NCBI GenBank assembly: GCA_017848965.1
Contig: JAFIHA010000033.1
Span: 1 to 64,000, forward strand
Source: Dechloromonas aromatica (nom. nud.)
GTDB taxonomy: Bacteria; Pseudomonadota; Gammaproteobacteria; Burkholderiales; Rhodocyclaceae
Direction of reading: 5' to 3'
DNA: 64,000 bases
Below the pieces are notes generated by a model that was not told the DNA's origin, made no database searches, and worked only from the letters and a program-made list of their open reading frames with translations. This document shows positions 27,187 through 35,187 of this stretch, in pieces. Made by a program: the position numbers and the translations under genes. Within the stretch, counting starts at the first letter, position 1. Each line of letters starts with the position of its first letter.

Positions 27187-30159
27187 ATGACGGCGACGCC
27201 TCCGTCCTCCCGCGACGAGCGCCTGCGGCACTGGCTGGCCGAACTGGAGCACATCCTGCCGGCGCAGGCGCCGATCCGCGATTTCGTGCACCACAACACC
27301 CTGCACGGCTTTCAGCACCTGCCGTTCGCCGAGGCGCTGGCGGCGGCGCAGGCGGTGACCGGGGCGCGCTGCTACTGGCCGCTGGCGCGTTTCCGGGAAG
27401 CCTACGCCAGTGGCCGGATCAGTCGCGACGACCTGCTCGCCGCGCTGGCCGATGCCGGCATCGACGATCTCGAAGTGCCGCTATGTGGCGGGCTCCGCCG
27501 CCGCGACGTCTGGCTGGCGGCGCTCCTGGTCGACGATACCGGGCCGCCCGCCGCCGCCCGCCTGGCGGCCTGCCGGCAACTGCTGCCGGCGCCGCCGGCC
27601 GTGGACTGGCGGGAATTCGCCGCCCGTCGCTGGGCCGTGCTGGCCGCCGGGGTCGGCCGCCAGCACAGCCTGCGCGGCCTGCTCGCCCGGCTCAGCGGCG
27701 AGGACGTGCTGGCCTCGGTGCGCGGCATCCTGCAACGCCACCTGGCGGCGCATCTCGATCTCGGCCTGGCAGCCTGGCGCAACCCTGAGCACAGCCGGGG
27801 TTTCTACGCCGCCTGGAAAGCCAGCGCCGGCCGCGACCTCGCCTGGGAACTCGACGAACTGCCCGACATCCGCGACGAGATCCAGCACCTGCCGGACGAC
27901 GCCGTCGTCCTGCTCGAGGCGGAACTGCGCGAGCTGCAGCCGGACGAGGCGGGCTGGTACGACACCCTGCTGCGTTTGGCGCTGGAAATGCCCGGCTGGT
28001 CCGGCATGTTCCTGCGCCGCGACCGGCATCCGCTGGCCGACGCCGGGGTGCCGGTGGCGATGGTCGATTACCTGGCCGTCCGCGTCTTCCTCGAACGCCG
28101 CCTGTGCGGCGAACTGCTGCGCCGGCTGATCGGCAGTCCGGGCGGGCTGGCCGAACTCGACGCCTATTACCGGGCGCATCCGGCCGAATTCCTGGTCCGC
28201 GACGCCTGGCACCTTGGCAGCCTGCCGGAAGACCTGCTGGCGGCCGCCGGCCGGCTGTGCGCTGTGCCGCCGGCCGCTATGCTGGCCAATGCGGCGGCCT
28301 GGGAAGCGCTGGCGCCGGCGGTCGCCGCCCATTTTGCCGACGCTGCGGCGGCAGCCGAGGCGCGTGCCCTGGCCGGGCTGCTTGAACAATTGGGAGAGGC
28401 GGCGCCGAGCGGCCTCGACGAGAGCGGAGCGCGGGCGCTGCTCGACGAACTGGCGCGACTGACGCCGGAATTGCGCGGCCAGCTCTGGCTGGAAGCCTAC
28501 GAAGGCCATTACCGCGAGCAGTTGTTCGGCGCCCTGGCCGCCAACGCCGGTCGCCGCCAGGCCGCGCCGGCGCCGACGGCGCAGGTGGTGATGTGCATGG
28601 ATGACCGCGAGGAAGGCACGCGCCGCCACCTCGAGGAGATCGCACCGGACATCGAAACCTTCGGCGCCGCCGGCTTCTTCGGCCTGCCGATGTACTGGCA
28701 GGGGCTGGACGACGCGCAGCCGATCGCCCTCTGCCCGGTGGTCGTGACACCCGACCGCCTGGTGCGCGAGCAGCCCCTGGCTGGCAGCGAGGCCGCCGGC
28801 GCCCGCCGTGCCCGCCGGCGCGAACTGCGCCTGCGCTGGCGCGAGCGCCTCTACCAGGACACCCGGCGCGCCCCTCTGGCCGGACCCCTGCTGACCGCCG
28901 CCGCCGGCTTGCCGGCGCTCGCCGCGTTGACCGCGACGACGCTGGCGCCGGCCTGGCTGGCGCGGGCGACCCGGCGCTGGCGCGAAAGATTCGACGGCCG
29001 GGTCGCCAGCGAACCGGTGCTGACGCGCGCGGCCAGCGACGATTCCGGCCGGCTGCCGGTATTCAGCGACGAGGAACAGGTCGAGCGGGTCGAGGATTTC
29101 CTACGCACGATCGGCCTCACCGACGGTTTCGCGCCGCTCGTGCTGATGTTCGGCCACGCTTCCGGCAGCCGCAACAACCCGCACCTCTCGGCCTACGACT
29201 GCGGCGCCTGCTCCGGCCGGCACGGCGGGCCGAACGCCCGCGTCTTCGCCGCCATGGCCAACCGCCCCGAAGTCCGGGCCGGGCTCGCCGGGCGCGGCAT
29301 CGTCATCCCGGCGAGCTGCCATTTCGTCGCCGCCGAACACCATACCGGCGACGACAGCATCGAGTGGTACGACCTCGACCGCCTGCCGGCAAGCCACCAG
29401 GCGGATTTCGACCAGTTGCTGGCGAAGCTCTCGGAAGCCTGCCGCTGGCACGCCGTCGAACGTTGCCGCCGGCTTGCCTCGGCGCCGCCGCGGCCGAACC
29501 CGTGGCAGGCGATGCGCCACGTCGCCGGCCGGGTCGCCGATCCGGCGCAGGCCCGCCCGGAACTCGGCCACGCCACCAACGCCGCCGCTTTCATCGGCCG
29601 GCGGGCGATGAGCCGCGGTCTCTTCCTCGACCGCCGGGTGTTCCTGATTTCCTACGACCCCGAGGCCGACGGCGACGGTGCCATCGTCGAGCGCATCCTG
29701 CTCGCCGCCGGCCCGGTCGGTGCCGGCATCGCCCTCGAATACTATTTTTCCACCGTCGACAACGAGGCCTGGGGCTGCGGCTCCAAGGTCACCCACAACC
29801 TGACCGGCTTGTTCGCGGTCATGGAAGGTGCCGAGTCCGACCTGCGCACCGGCTTGCCCTGGCAGATGGTCGAAATCCACGAGCCGATGCGCCTGCTCGT
29901 CGTCGTCGAACAGAAACCCGAAGTGCTGTCCGCCATCGTCGCCCGTCAGCCGCCCCTGCAGGAACTGGTCGGCAATGCCTGGATCAATCTCGGCGCGCGC
30001 GACCCGACGAGTGGGGCGCTGCACCGCTACTGCCCGCGCCGCGGCTGGCTGCCCTGGGCGGGGAGCCGCGTGCTGCCGCAGGTGGCGCGTTCGCACGACT
30101 GGTTCGCCGGCGAATCCGGGCCACTGGCGCCGGCGATGCTGCTGGGAGGCGTGACATGA
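27187..30159 (+). CDS. dabA: DabA-like inorganic carbon transporter subunit (DUF2309)
   Basis: A 990-residue protein of the DUF2309/UPF0753 family. It starts with the family motif DFVHHNTLHGFQHLPFAEAL. Zinc-site residues known from Halothiobacillus DabA are conserved: Cys470 and Asp472 in MCMDDREE, His657 in MFGHASGS, and Cys672 in YDCGACSG, with the same C-x-D and H-15-C spacing. Arg474 follows the Asp, as in beta-carbonic anhydrases. DabA hydrates CO2 to bicarbonate on the cytoplasmic side, coupled to its NuoL-like partner DabB. The ATG at 27187 follows the NuoM-like stop by one base, and its own stop overlaps the NuoL-like start (ATGA 30156-30159). Confidence 0.93.
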   Translation: MTATPPSSRDERLRHWLAELEHILPAQAPIRDFVHHNTLHGFQHLPFAEALAAAQAVTGARCYWPLARFREAYASGRISRDDLLAALADAGIDDLEVPLCGGLRRRDVWLAALLVDDTGPPAAARLAACRQLLPAPPAVDWREFAARRWAVLAAGVGRQHSLRGLLARLSGEDVLASVRGILQRHLAAHLDLGLAAWRNPEHSRGFYAAWKASAGRDLAWELDELPDIRDEIQHLPDDAVVLLEAELRELQPDEAGWYDTLLRLALEMPGWSGMFLRRDRHPLADAGVPVAMVDYLAVRVFLERRLCGELLRRLIGSPGGLAELDAYYRAHPAEFLVRDAWHLGSLPEDLLAAAGRLCAVPPAAMLANAAAWEALAPAVAAHFADAAAAAEARALAGLLEQLGEAAPSGLDESGARALLDELARLTPELRGQLWLEAYEGHYREQLFGALAANAGRRQAAPAPTAQVVMCMDDREEGTRRHLEEIAPDIETFGAAGFFGLPMYWQGLDDAQPIALCPVVVTPDRLVREQPLAGSEAAGARRARRRELRLRWRERLYQDTRRAPLAGPLLTAAAGLPALAALTATTLAPAWLARATRRWRERFDGRVASEPVLTRAASDDSGRLPVFSDEEQVERVEDFLRTIGLTDGFAPLVLMFGHASGSRNNPHLSAYDCGACSGRHGGPNARVFAAMANRPEVRAGLAGRGIVIPASCHFVAAEHHTGDDSIEWYDLDRLPASHQADFDQLLAKLSEACRWHAVERCRRLASAPPRPNPWQAMRHVAGRVADPAQARPELGHATNAAAFIGRRAMSRGLFLDRRVFLISYDPEADGDGAIVERILLAAGPVGAGIALEYYFSTVDNEAWGCGSKVTHNLTGLFAVMEGAESDLRTGLPWQMVEIHEPMRLLVVVEQKPEVLSAIVARQPPLQELVGNAWINLGARDPTSGALHRYCPRRGWLPWAGSRVLPQVARSHDWFAGESGPLAPAMLLGGVT

Positions 30160-31679
30160 GCGAATTGCTGGGTAAGGTTGCCGATCTCGTCTGGCTGGTA
30201 CCCTTGCTGCCGCTGCTCGCCGCCATGGCGGTTGGTCTGCGCGTGCTGCTCGGGCGCTGCGCTGGCGATGCCGGCGAAGTGCCGACGGCGCGCTTGAGCG
30301 AACTGGCGGCGCTCGGCAGCCTGGGTCTGCTGCTGCTGATCGACCTTGCCGTGTACTGGCACGGCTGGCCCGGCCAGCGGGTGTTCGCCACGTGGTTTGC
30401 CGCCGCCCACTGGCGCGGCCAGATGTCCTTCCTGCTCGACGCCTTGTCGCTGCCGGTGGCGACGCTGAGTGCGCTGATCGGCTGGCTGGTGGTGCGTTTC
30501 TCGGCCGCCTACCTGCATCGCGAGGCGGGTTTCCATCGCTACTTCATCGTCCTCGGTCTCTTCCTTTCCGGGCTGCAGGCGCTGCTGCTCGCCGGCAACG
30601 GGCTGCTGCTCTTCCTCGGTTGGGAAATGTGCGGGGTCGCTTCCTTCCTGCTCATCGGCTACGCCTGGCAGCGCCCGCTGGCGACCGGCAACGCGCTGTT
30701 CGCCTTCGTCAGCAACCGCGTCGGCGACGCCGGCCTGCTCTTCTCGCTTGGGCTGGCCGCCTACTGGGCCGGCAGTTTCGAGTGGCCGGCGCTGTTCGAC
30801 GCCCAGTTGTCGCTGGTCGACCTGCGCGTGCTGGTGCTCGGCTTCGCCGTCGCCGCCCTGGCCAAGTCGGCGCAACTGCCGTTCACGCCGTGGATCGCCC
30901 GGGCGCTGGAGGGACCGACGCCGTCGTCGGCGATCTTCTACGGCGCGCTGCTGGTCCATGCCGGCGTCTTCCTGATGCTGCGCCTGTCGCCGCTGCTCGC
31001 CCAGTTGCCCGACGTGCAGGTGGCGCTGGTCGTGATCGGCGCGCTGACCGCGCTCTATGCTTGGCTGTGCGGCCTGGTGCAGAGCGACATCAAGTCGGCG
31101 CTGATCTTCCCCACCGTCTTCCAGGTCGGCCTGATGTTCGTTGCCATCGGCCTCGGCTGGACGACGCTGGCCACCTGGCACCTCTGCCTGCACGCTGCCT
31201 GGCGCGCCTGGCAGTTCCTGCTGGCGCCGTCCTGGCTGCAGTTGACCCGCGGCCGCCCGGCGCCGCCGCCGCGCTGGCTGGTGCGCAGCCAGACCCTGTA
31301 CACGGCGGCGCTGCAGCGCTTCTGGCTCGACCGCCTGGGCATCATCCTGCTCGCCGCGCCGACCGCGGCGATCGCCCGCGACGTGCGGGCGCTGGAAGAA
31401 AACTTCATCGACCGCGTCATCGGCGAACCCGGGCGCGGCCGGGCGGTCGCGTCGGACCGTCCGCTGATCCAGGCCGACGGCCTGCCCGGCCGCCTGCTGG
31501 CGCTGCTCGCCGATTTCCTGCAACGGATCGAGAACCGCCTTCTCCTGCGCGGCCGCGGCGGTGCCGCCGAGCGCCTGCTGCGCGAGGCCGGCCGCTGGCT
31601 GGTGACGCTGGAGGGGCTGCTCGAACAACCGCGCTACCTGATGATGGCGGTGATGGCGACTTTCGTGGTGATCCTCTGA
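30156..31679 (+). CDS. NuoL-like subunit (DabB candidate) of the DAB-like operon
   Basis: A 507-residue membrane protein of the NuoL/MrpA type. Glu157 (LFLGWEMCGVASFLLIG) and Lys237 (ALAKSAQLPFTPWIARALEGPTP) are the conserved channel residues; the segment SSAIFYGALLVHAG is typical of NuoL/NuoN proteins. The C-terminal third is shorter than in NuoL, lacks the long lateral helix region, and is rich in Arg/Glu (ALEENFIDRVIGEPGRG), ending with one more membrane helix. By family it is the best DabB candidate. Start and stop overlap both neighbours (ATGA at 30156, TGATG at 31677-31681), implying tight coupling. Confidence 0.87.
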   Translation: MSELLGKVADLVWLVPLLPLLAAMAVGLRVLLGRCAGDAGEVPTARLSELAALGSLGLLLLIDLAVYWHGWPGQRVFATWFAAAHWRGQMSFLLDALSLPVATLSALIGWLVVRFSAAYLHREAGFHRYFIVLGLFLSGLQALLLAGNGLLLFLGWEMCGVASFLLIGYAWQRPLATGNALFAFVSNRVGDAGLLFSLGLAAYWAGSFEWPALFDAQLSLVDLRVLVLGFAVAALAKSAQLPFTPWIARALEGPTPSSAIFYGALLVHAGVFLMLRLSPLLAQLPDVQVALVVIGALTALYAWLCGLVQSDIKSALIFPTVFQVGLMFVAIGLGWTTLATWHLCLHAAWRAWQFLLAPSWLQLTRGRPAPPPRWLVRSQTLYTAALQRFWLDRLGIILLAAPTAAIARDVRALEENFIDRVIGEPGRGRAVASDRPLIQADGLPGRLLALLADFLQRIENRLLLRGRGGAAERLLREAGRWLVTLEGLLEQPRYLMMAVMATFVVIL

Positions 31680-33172
31680 TGCCGAGCGAGACTTTCTGGT
31701 TCCAGCAGACGGCGTTGCCGCTGCTCGCCCTCCTGCAACTGCTGCCGCTGGCCGGCGCGGCGCTGGTCTATGCGCTCGGCGAACGACCGGCGGCGGTGCT
31801 CGGCGGCAAGCTGTGCGCGCTGGCCGTCCTCCTCTTCGCCGGCTACGTCGCCGCCCAGGTCGACCCGACGCGGGCTGGCCTGCAACTGGCGGAGCGCGGG
31901 GCGCTGCTCGGCTACCACGTCGCGGTCGACGGCATTGCCATCGTCTTCCTGCTGCTGGCGGCGCTGCTGACGCTGTTGATGACGCTGTACGGGATGAGCC
32001 GCGGCATGATCTCGCCGGGCCGCCTGTTTTCGGTGCTGCTGCTGGCCGAGGCTGGACTGGTCGGCATGCTGGTCACGGTCAACATCGCCTGGTTCGCCTT
32101 CTTCTCGGCGCTCGAATTGTGGGCGGTGGTCTACCTGCTGCGCCGTTGGGCGTCGTCGCGCGCCGAGACCCAGGCGCTGGCGCGCTTCGTCCAGTACCAG
32201 GGCTTCGGGCTGGCGCTTTTCGTCGCCGGCTGCTTCGTGCTTGGCTGGGGCTACGCCGAAAGCACTGGCGGGCGCTGGAGTTTCGACCTCTTCGACCTGA
32301 GCGGCACGCTGCCCGCCGGCAAGTTCCAGACCGCCGCCTTCTACCTGCTGTTCTACGGCCTGGCGGTGCGCACGCCGCTCTTCCCGCTGCACGGCTGGCT
32401 GCCCAACATGGCGCAGCACGGCCTGATCGCGGTGGCGCCGGCGCTGATGGTCGGGGTCAAGGTCGGCATCTACGGCATGGCCCGCTTCGTCCTGCCGCTG
32501 ACGCCGGATGCTGTGCTCGCCTGGCAGCCCTACGTCGTCGGCTTCGCCATGGCCGGCGTCTTCTTCACCGCCGCGCTTGCCTTCCTGCAGAGCAACCTGC
32601 GCCGCTTGCTCGCCTTTGCCGTGGTCAGCCATACCAGTCTTCTGGTGATCGGCCTGTTCAGCCTGCACGCCGCCGGCATCCAGGGGGCGGTGCTGCTCGC
32701 CGCCAACTTCGGGCTGGCGGTGACCGGCATGTGGTTCATCGTCGGCTTCGTCTTCCGGCGTACCGGGACTACCGAGTTGGGCGAATTGTCCGGCTTGTTC
32801 GAGCGCATTCCCTTCCTCGCCGTCGCCTTCCTGACCTGCGGTCTGGCCATTGTCGGCATGCCCGGCACGCCCGGTTTCGACGCCGCCCACCTGGTGCTGG
32901 AGGCGGCGATCGACCGCTTCGGCGCGTTGTCCACGGTCGCCACCGCGCTCGGCAACGTGGCCGCCGCCGGCTTCCTGCTCTGGGCCTTCCAGAAGGCCTT
33001 CCTGTCGCAGGAGAAGACGGCGGGGCGCGACGTGGACCGGACGCTGGCGATGGAATACGCGGTCTGCGGCATCGCCCTGGCGGCGCTGCTGGCGATCGGC
33101 TTCTTCACCGAACCCTGGCTGCGCCTGACCGATACCGCCAGCCAGGCGCTGGCCGCGAGGTTCGTCCAATGA
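31679..33172 (+). CDS. NuoN/M-like subunit of the DAB-like operon with altered channel charges
   Basis: A 497-residue antiporter-family membrane protein. Glu146 (FFSALELWAVVYLL) and Lys261 (MVGVKVGIYGM) are retained. The TM7 lysine is replaced by Arg231 (AVRTPLFPLHGWLP), and the TM12 acidic position is shifted (PGFDAAHLVLE instead of GFxAE). Such changes could alter or block ion passage, so it may be structural or specialised. The start overlaps the previous stop by one base (A of ATG at 31679); the stop overlaps the next start (ATGA 33169-33172). Confidence 0.85.
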   Translation: MPSETFWFQQTALPLLALLQLLPLAGAALVYALGERPAAVLGGKLCALAVLLFAGYVAAQVDPTRAGLQLAERGALLGYHVAVDGIAIVFLLLAALLTLLMTLYGMSRGMISPGRLFSVLLLAEAGLVGMLVTVNIAWFAFFSALELWAVVYLLRRWASSRAETQALARFVQYQGFGLALFVAGCFVLGWGYAESTGGRWSFDLFDLSGTLPAGKFQTAAFYLLFYGLAVRTPLFPLHGWLPNMAQHGLIAVAPALMVGVKVGIYGMARFVLPLTPDAVLAWQPYVVGFAMAGVFFTAALAFLQSNLRRLLAFAVVSHTSLLVIGLFSLHAAGIQGAVLLAANFGLAVTGMWFIVGFVFRRTGTTELGELSGLFERIPFLAVAFLTCGLAIVGMPGTPGFDAAHLVLEAAIDRFGALSTVATALGNVAAAGFLLWAFQKAFLSQEKTAGRDVDRTLAMEYAVCGIALAALLAIGFFTEPWLRLTDTASQALAARFVQ

Positions 33173-34638
33173 GCCCGCTGTTTCCTGAACTGCCCGTGCT
33201 GTCGCTGCTGGTGTTGCTGCCGGTTGCCGCCGCCGGGCTGCTCTGGCTGTTGCCGGCCCGCCTGGCGCGGCCGGCGACTTTCGTCGCGCTGGCGGCGGTG
33301 CTGGCGCTGGCGACGCTGGCGCTGTTTTCCTATCGTCCGGAGACGGCCGGTTTCCAGCTCATGGAACGCTGGCCGTGGCTGACCGGGCTCGGCGTCGACT
33401 GGCTGCTCGCGGTGGATGGGCTGTCGGTGCTCTTCCTGCCGGCGAGCGCCTTGCTCTTCCTCGGCGCGCTGATCGTCGCCGGCGACGCCGGCGCCAACGC
33501 GCCGCGCCTTTTCCACAGCCTGCTCCTGCTTCTGCTGGCGGCGACGCTGGGCATCTTCTGTGCGATCGACCTGATCGTCTTCTTCGTCTTCTGGGAATTC
33601 AGCCTGGTTCCGGTCTATTTCCTGCTGGCGCGCTGGGGCGCCACCGCCGGGGCGCCGCAGGTCGCCGCGCGCTACGTGCTGATCATGCTCGCTGGCGGCT
33701 TTCCGCTGCTGCTCGCCTTTGTCGTCGTCGGCAGCGCCGGCGGCAGTTTCGACCTGACGGTACTGCTCGGCCACCCGCTGCCGCTGCGCGAGCAGCGCAT
33801 CGTCCTCGTCCTGATGCTGATCGGTTTCGGCCTCAAGCTGCCGCTGGTGCCCTTGCATACCTGGCTGCCGCAGTTCGCGCTGGCGGCGCCGGGCAGCCTG
33901 AGCGCGCTGCTGCTCGGGCTGAAGGTCGGCGCCTACGGGCTGGTCCGATTCGCCATTCCGCTGGCGCCGCAGGCGGCGCAGGACTGGCACTGGCTGCTCG
34001 CCGGTTTCGGCACGGTGACGCTGATCTACGGCGCGGTCGGCGTCCTGGCGCACAGCAACCTGCGCGTCGGCATGGCCTACGCCAGCATCTGTCACGTCGG
34101 CTTGGCGACGCTCGGTCTGTCGACACTATCCGGGCAGGGCGCGCAGGGGGCGATCTCGCTGCTGCTCAGCTTCACGGTGGCGAGCGGCGGCGGCATGCTG
34201 CTGCTCGAATGCCTGCGCCAGCGCACCGGCTCGACCGACGTCCAGGCGCTGGGCGGGGCGGCGCGGACCATGCCGCTGTTGGCCAGCGGGGTGCTGATGT
34301 GCGGCCTGGCCGGTGTCGGCATGCCGGGGACGAGCAGCTTTCCGGCCGAGTTCCTGCTCATCCTGGCGACGCTGGATCGCTACACCGGGGCCGGCATGGC
34401 GGCGCTGTTCGGGCTGGCGATCGCCGCTGGCGCCTTTCTCTCCCTCTACCGCAAGGCCTTCTTCGGGCCGCTGACGCAGCCGGCGGTGGCCAGCGCCAGC
34501 GATCTGCGGCCAGCCGAGTGGTGGGTCCTGCTGGCGCTGATCGCGATGATCGTCGGCATCGGCGTCTATCCTGCGCCCTGGCTGGATATCGTGCGCCCGT
34601 CGGCGGAGGCCTGGGCGGCCGGGCTGCAGCGGGGCTAG
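33169..34638 (+). CDS. NuoM-like proton-channel subunit 2 of the DAB-like operon
   Basis: A 489-residue membrane protein of the NuoM type with all main channel residues: Glu143 (FFVFWEFSLVPVYFLL), Lys223 (FGLKLPLVPLHTWLP), Lys252 (LLGLKVGAYGLVR) and Glu in SFPAEFLLI. It is the fourth antiporter-like gene of the operon and is distinct in sequence from the NuoM-like first gene, so it is not a recent duplicate. It ends three bases before a small Cys-rich gene. Confidence 0.87.
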   Translation: MSPLFPELPVLSLLVLLPVAAAGLLWLLPARLARPATFVALAAVLALATLALFSYRPETAGFQLMERWPWLTGLGVDWLLAVDGLSVLFLPASALLFLGALIVAGDAGANAPRLFHSLLLLLLAATLGIFCAIDLIVFFVFWEFSLVPVYFLLARWGATAGAPQVAARYVLIMLAGGFPLLLAFVVVGSAGGSFDLTVLLGHPLPLREQRIVLVLMLIGFGLKLPLVPLHTWLPQFALAAPGSLSALLLGLKVGAYGLVRFAIPLAPQAAQDWHWLLAGFGTVTLIYGAVGVLAHSNLRVGMAYASICHVGLATLGLSTLSGQGAQGAISLLLSFTVASGGGMLLLECLRQRTGSTDVQALGGAARTMPLLASGVLMCGLAGVGMPGTSSFPAEFLLILATLDRYTGAGMAALFGLAIAAGAFLSLYRKAFFGPLTQPAVASASDLRPAEWWVLLALIAMIVGIGVYPAPWLDIVRPSAEAWAAGLQRG

Positions 34639-34641
34639 GCG

Positions 34642-34842
34642 ATGGCAGTGACCTCTGCACAGGCGCCGGAGCGGCCGCGTTGCCGCGGCTGCCGGCACTA
34701 CTACATCACCTTCGACGCGGATTTTCCCTACGGCTGCCGCCAGCTCGGCTTCAAGAGCGCGCGCGAGCCGATGCGCGACGTCATCGAGTCGTCGGGGCAG
34801 CCCTGCCTCTATTTCACGCCGGGCAAGCCAGCGCCCGGCTGA
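34642..34842 (+). CDS. Small Cys-rich protein at the end of the DAB-like operon
   Basis: A 66-residue protein with Cys14-x2-Cys17, Cys32 and Cys55, which could bind a zinc ion. The core YITFDADFPYGCRQLGFKSA and SSGQPCLYF look like a conserved uncharacterised family seen in other Proteobacteria (recalled). It has no membrane segment. It follows the NuoM-like gene by three bases, so it is probably cotranscribed; whether it belongs functionally to the complex is unknown. It ends directly against the convergent yjdM gene. Confidence 0.75.
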   Translation: MAVTSAQAPERPRCRGCRHYYITFDADFPYGCRQLGFKSAREPMRDVIESSGQPCLYFTPGKPAPG

Positions 34843-35184
34843 TCAGGCCTTCTTGACGAATTCCGACTTCAACTGCATGGCGCCGATGCCGTCGATCTTG
34901 CAGTCGATGTCGTGGTCGCCGTCGATCAGGCGAATGTTCTTGACCTTGGTGCCGACCTTGACCACCGACGAAGAGCCCTTGATCTTCAAGTCCTTGATCA
35001 CGGTGACGCTGTCGCCGTCCTTGAGTTCGTTGCCGTTGGCGTCACGCCAGACCTTGGCTTCTTCTTCGGCGACGGCCGGGCCGTCCTTCGGCCACTCATG
35101 GGCGCATTCGGGGCAGATGTAGAGCGGGCCGTCCTCGTAGGTGAAGGCGGAGTTGCATTGCGGGCAGTTGGGCAGGGCGCTCAT
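34843..35184 (-). CDS. yjdM: YjdM/PhnA-family zinc-ribbon protein
   Basis: A 113-residue protein with an N-terminal zinc ribbon (Cys7-x2-Cys10, Cys24-x2-Cys27) and the family core [29 protein letters not shown] followed by a [11 protein letters not shown] strand. Despite the old PhnA name, this family is not the phosphonoacetate hydrolase and its role is unclear. It lies three bases downstream of the SulP gene and is likely cotranscribed with it. Confidence 0.92.
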   Translation of the reverse strand: MSALPNCPQCNSAFTYEDGPLYICPECAHEWPKDGPAVAEEEAKVWRDANGNELKDGDSVTVIKDLKIKGSSSVVKVGTKVKNIRLIDGDHDIDCKIDGIGAMQLKSEFVKKA

Positions 35185-35187
35185 GGT

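Noticed and set aside
25737-34638. Respiratory complex I (nuo) operon
   Set aside because: Only NuoL/M/N-type genes are present, with a DUF2309 gene between them and no NuoA-K or Fe-S subunits.
25737-34638. Mrp-type multisubunit Na+/H+ antiporter
   Set aside because: MrpB, C, E, F and G are missing and DabA is present.
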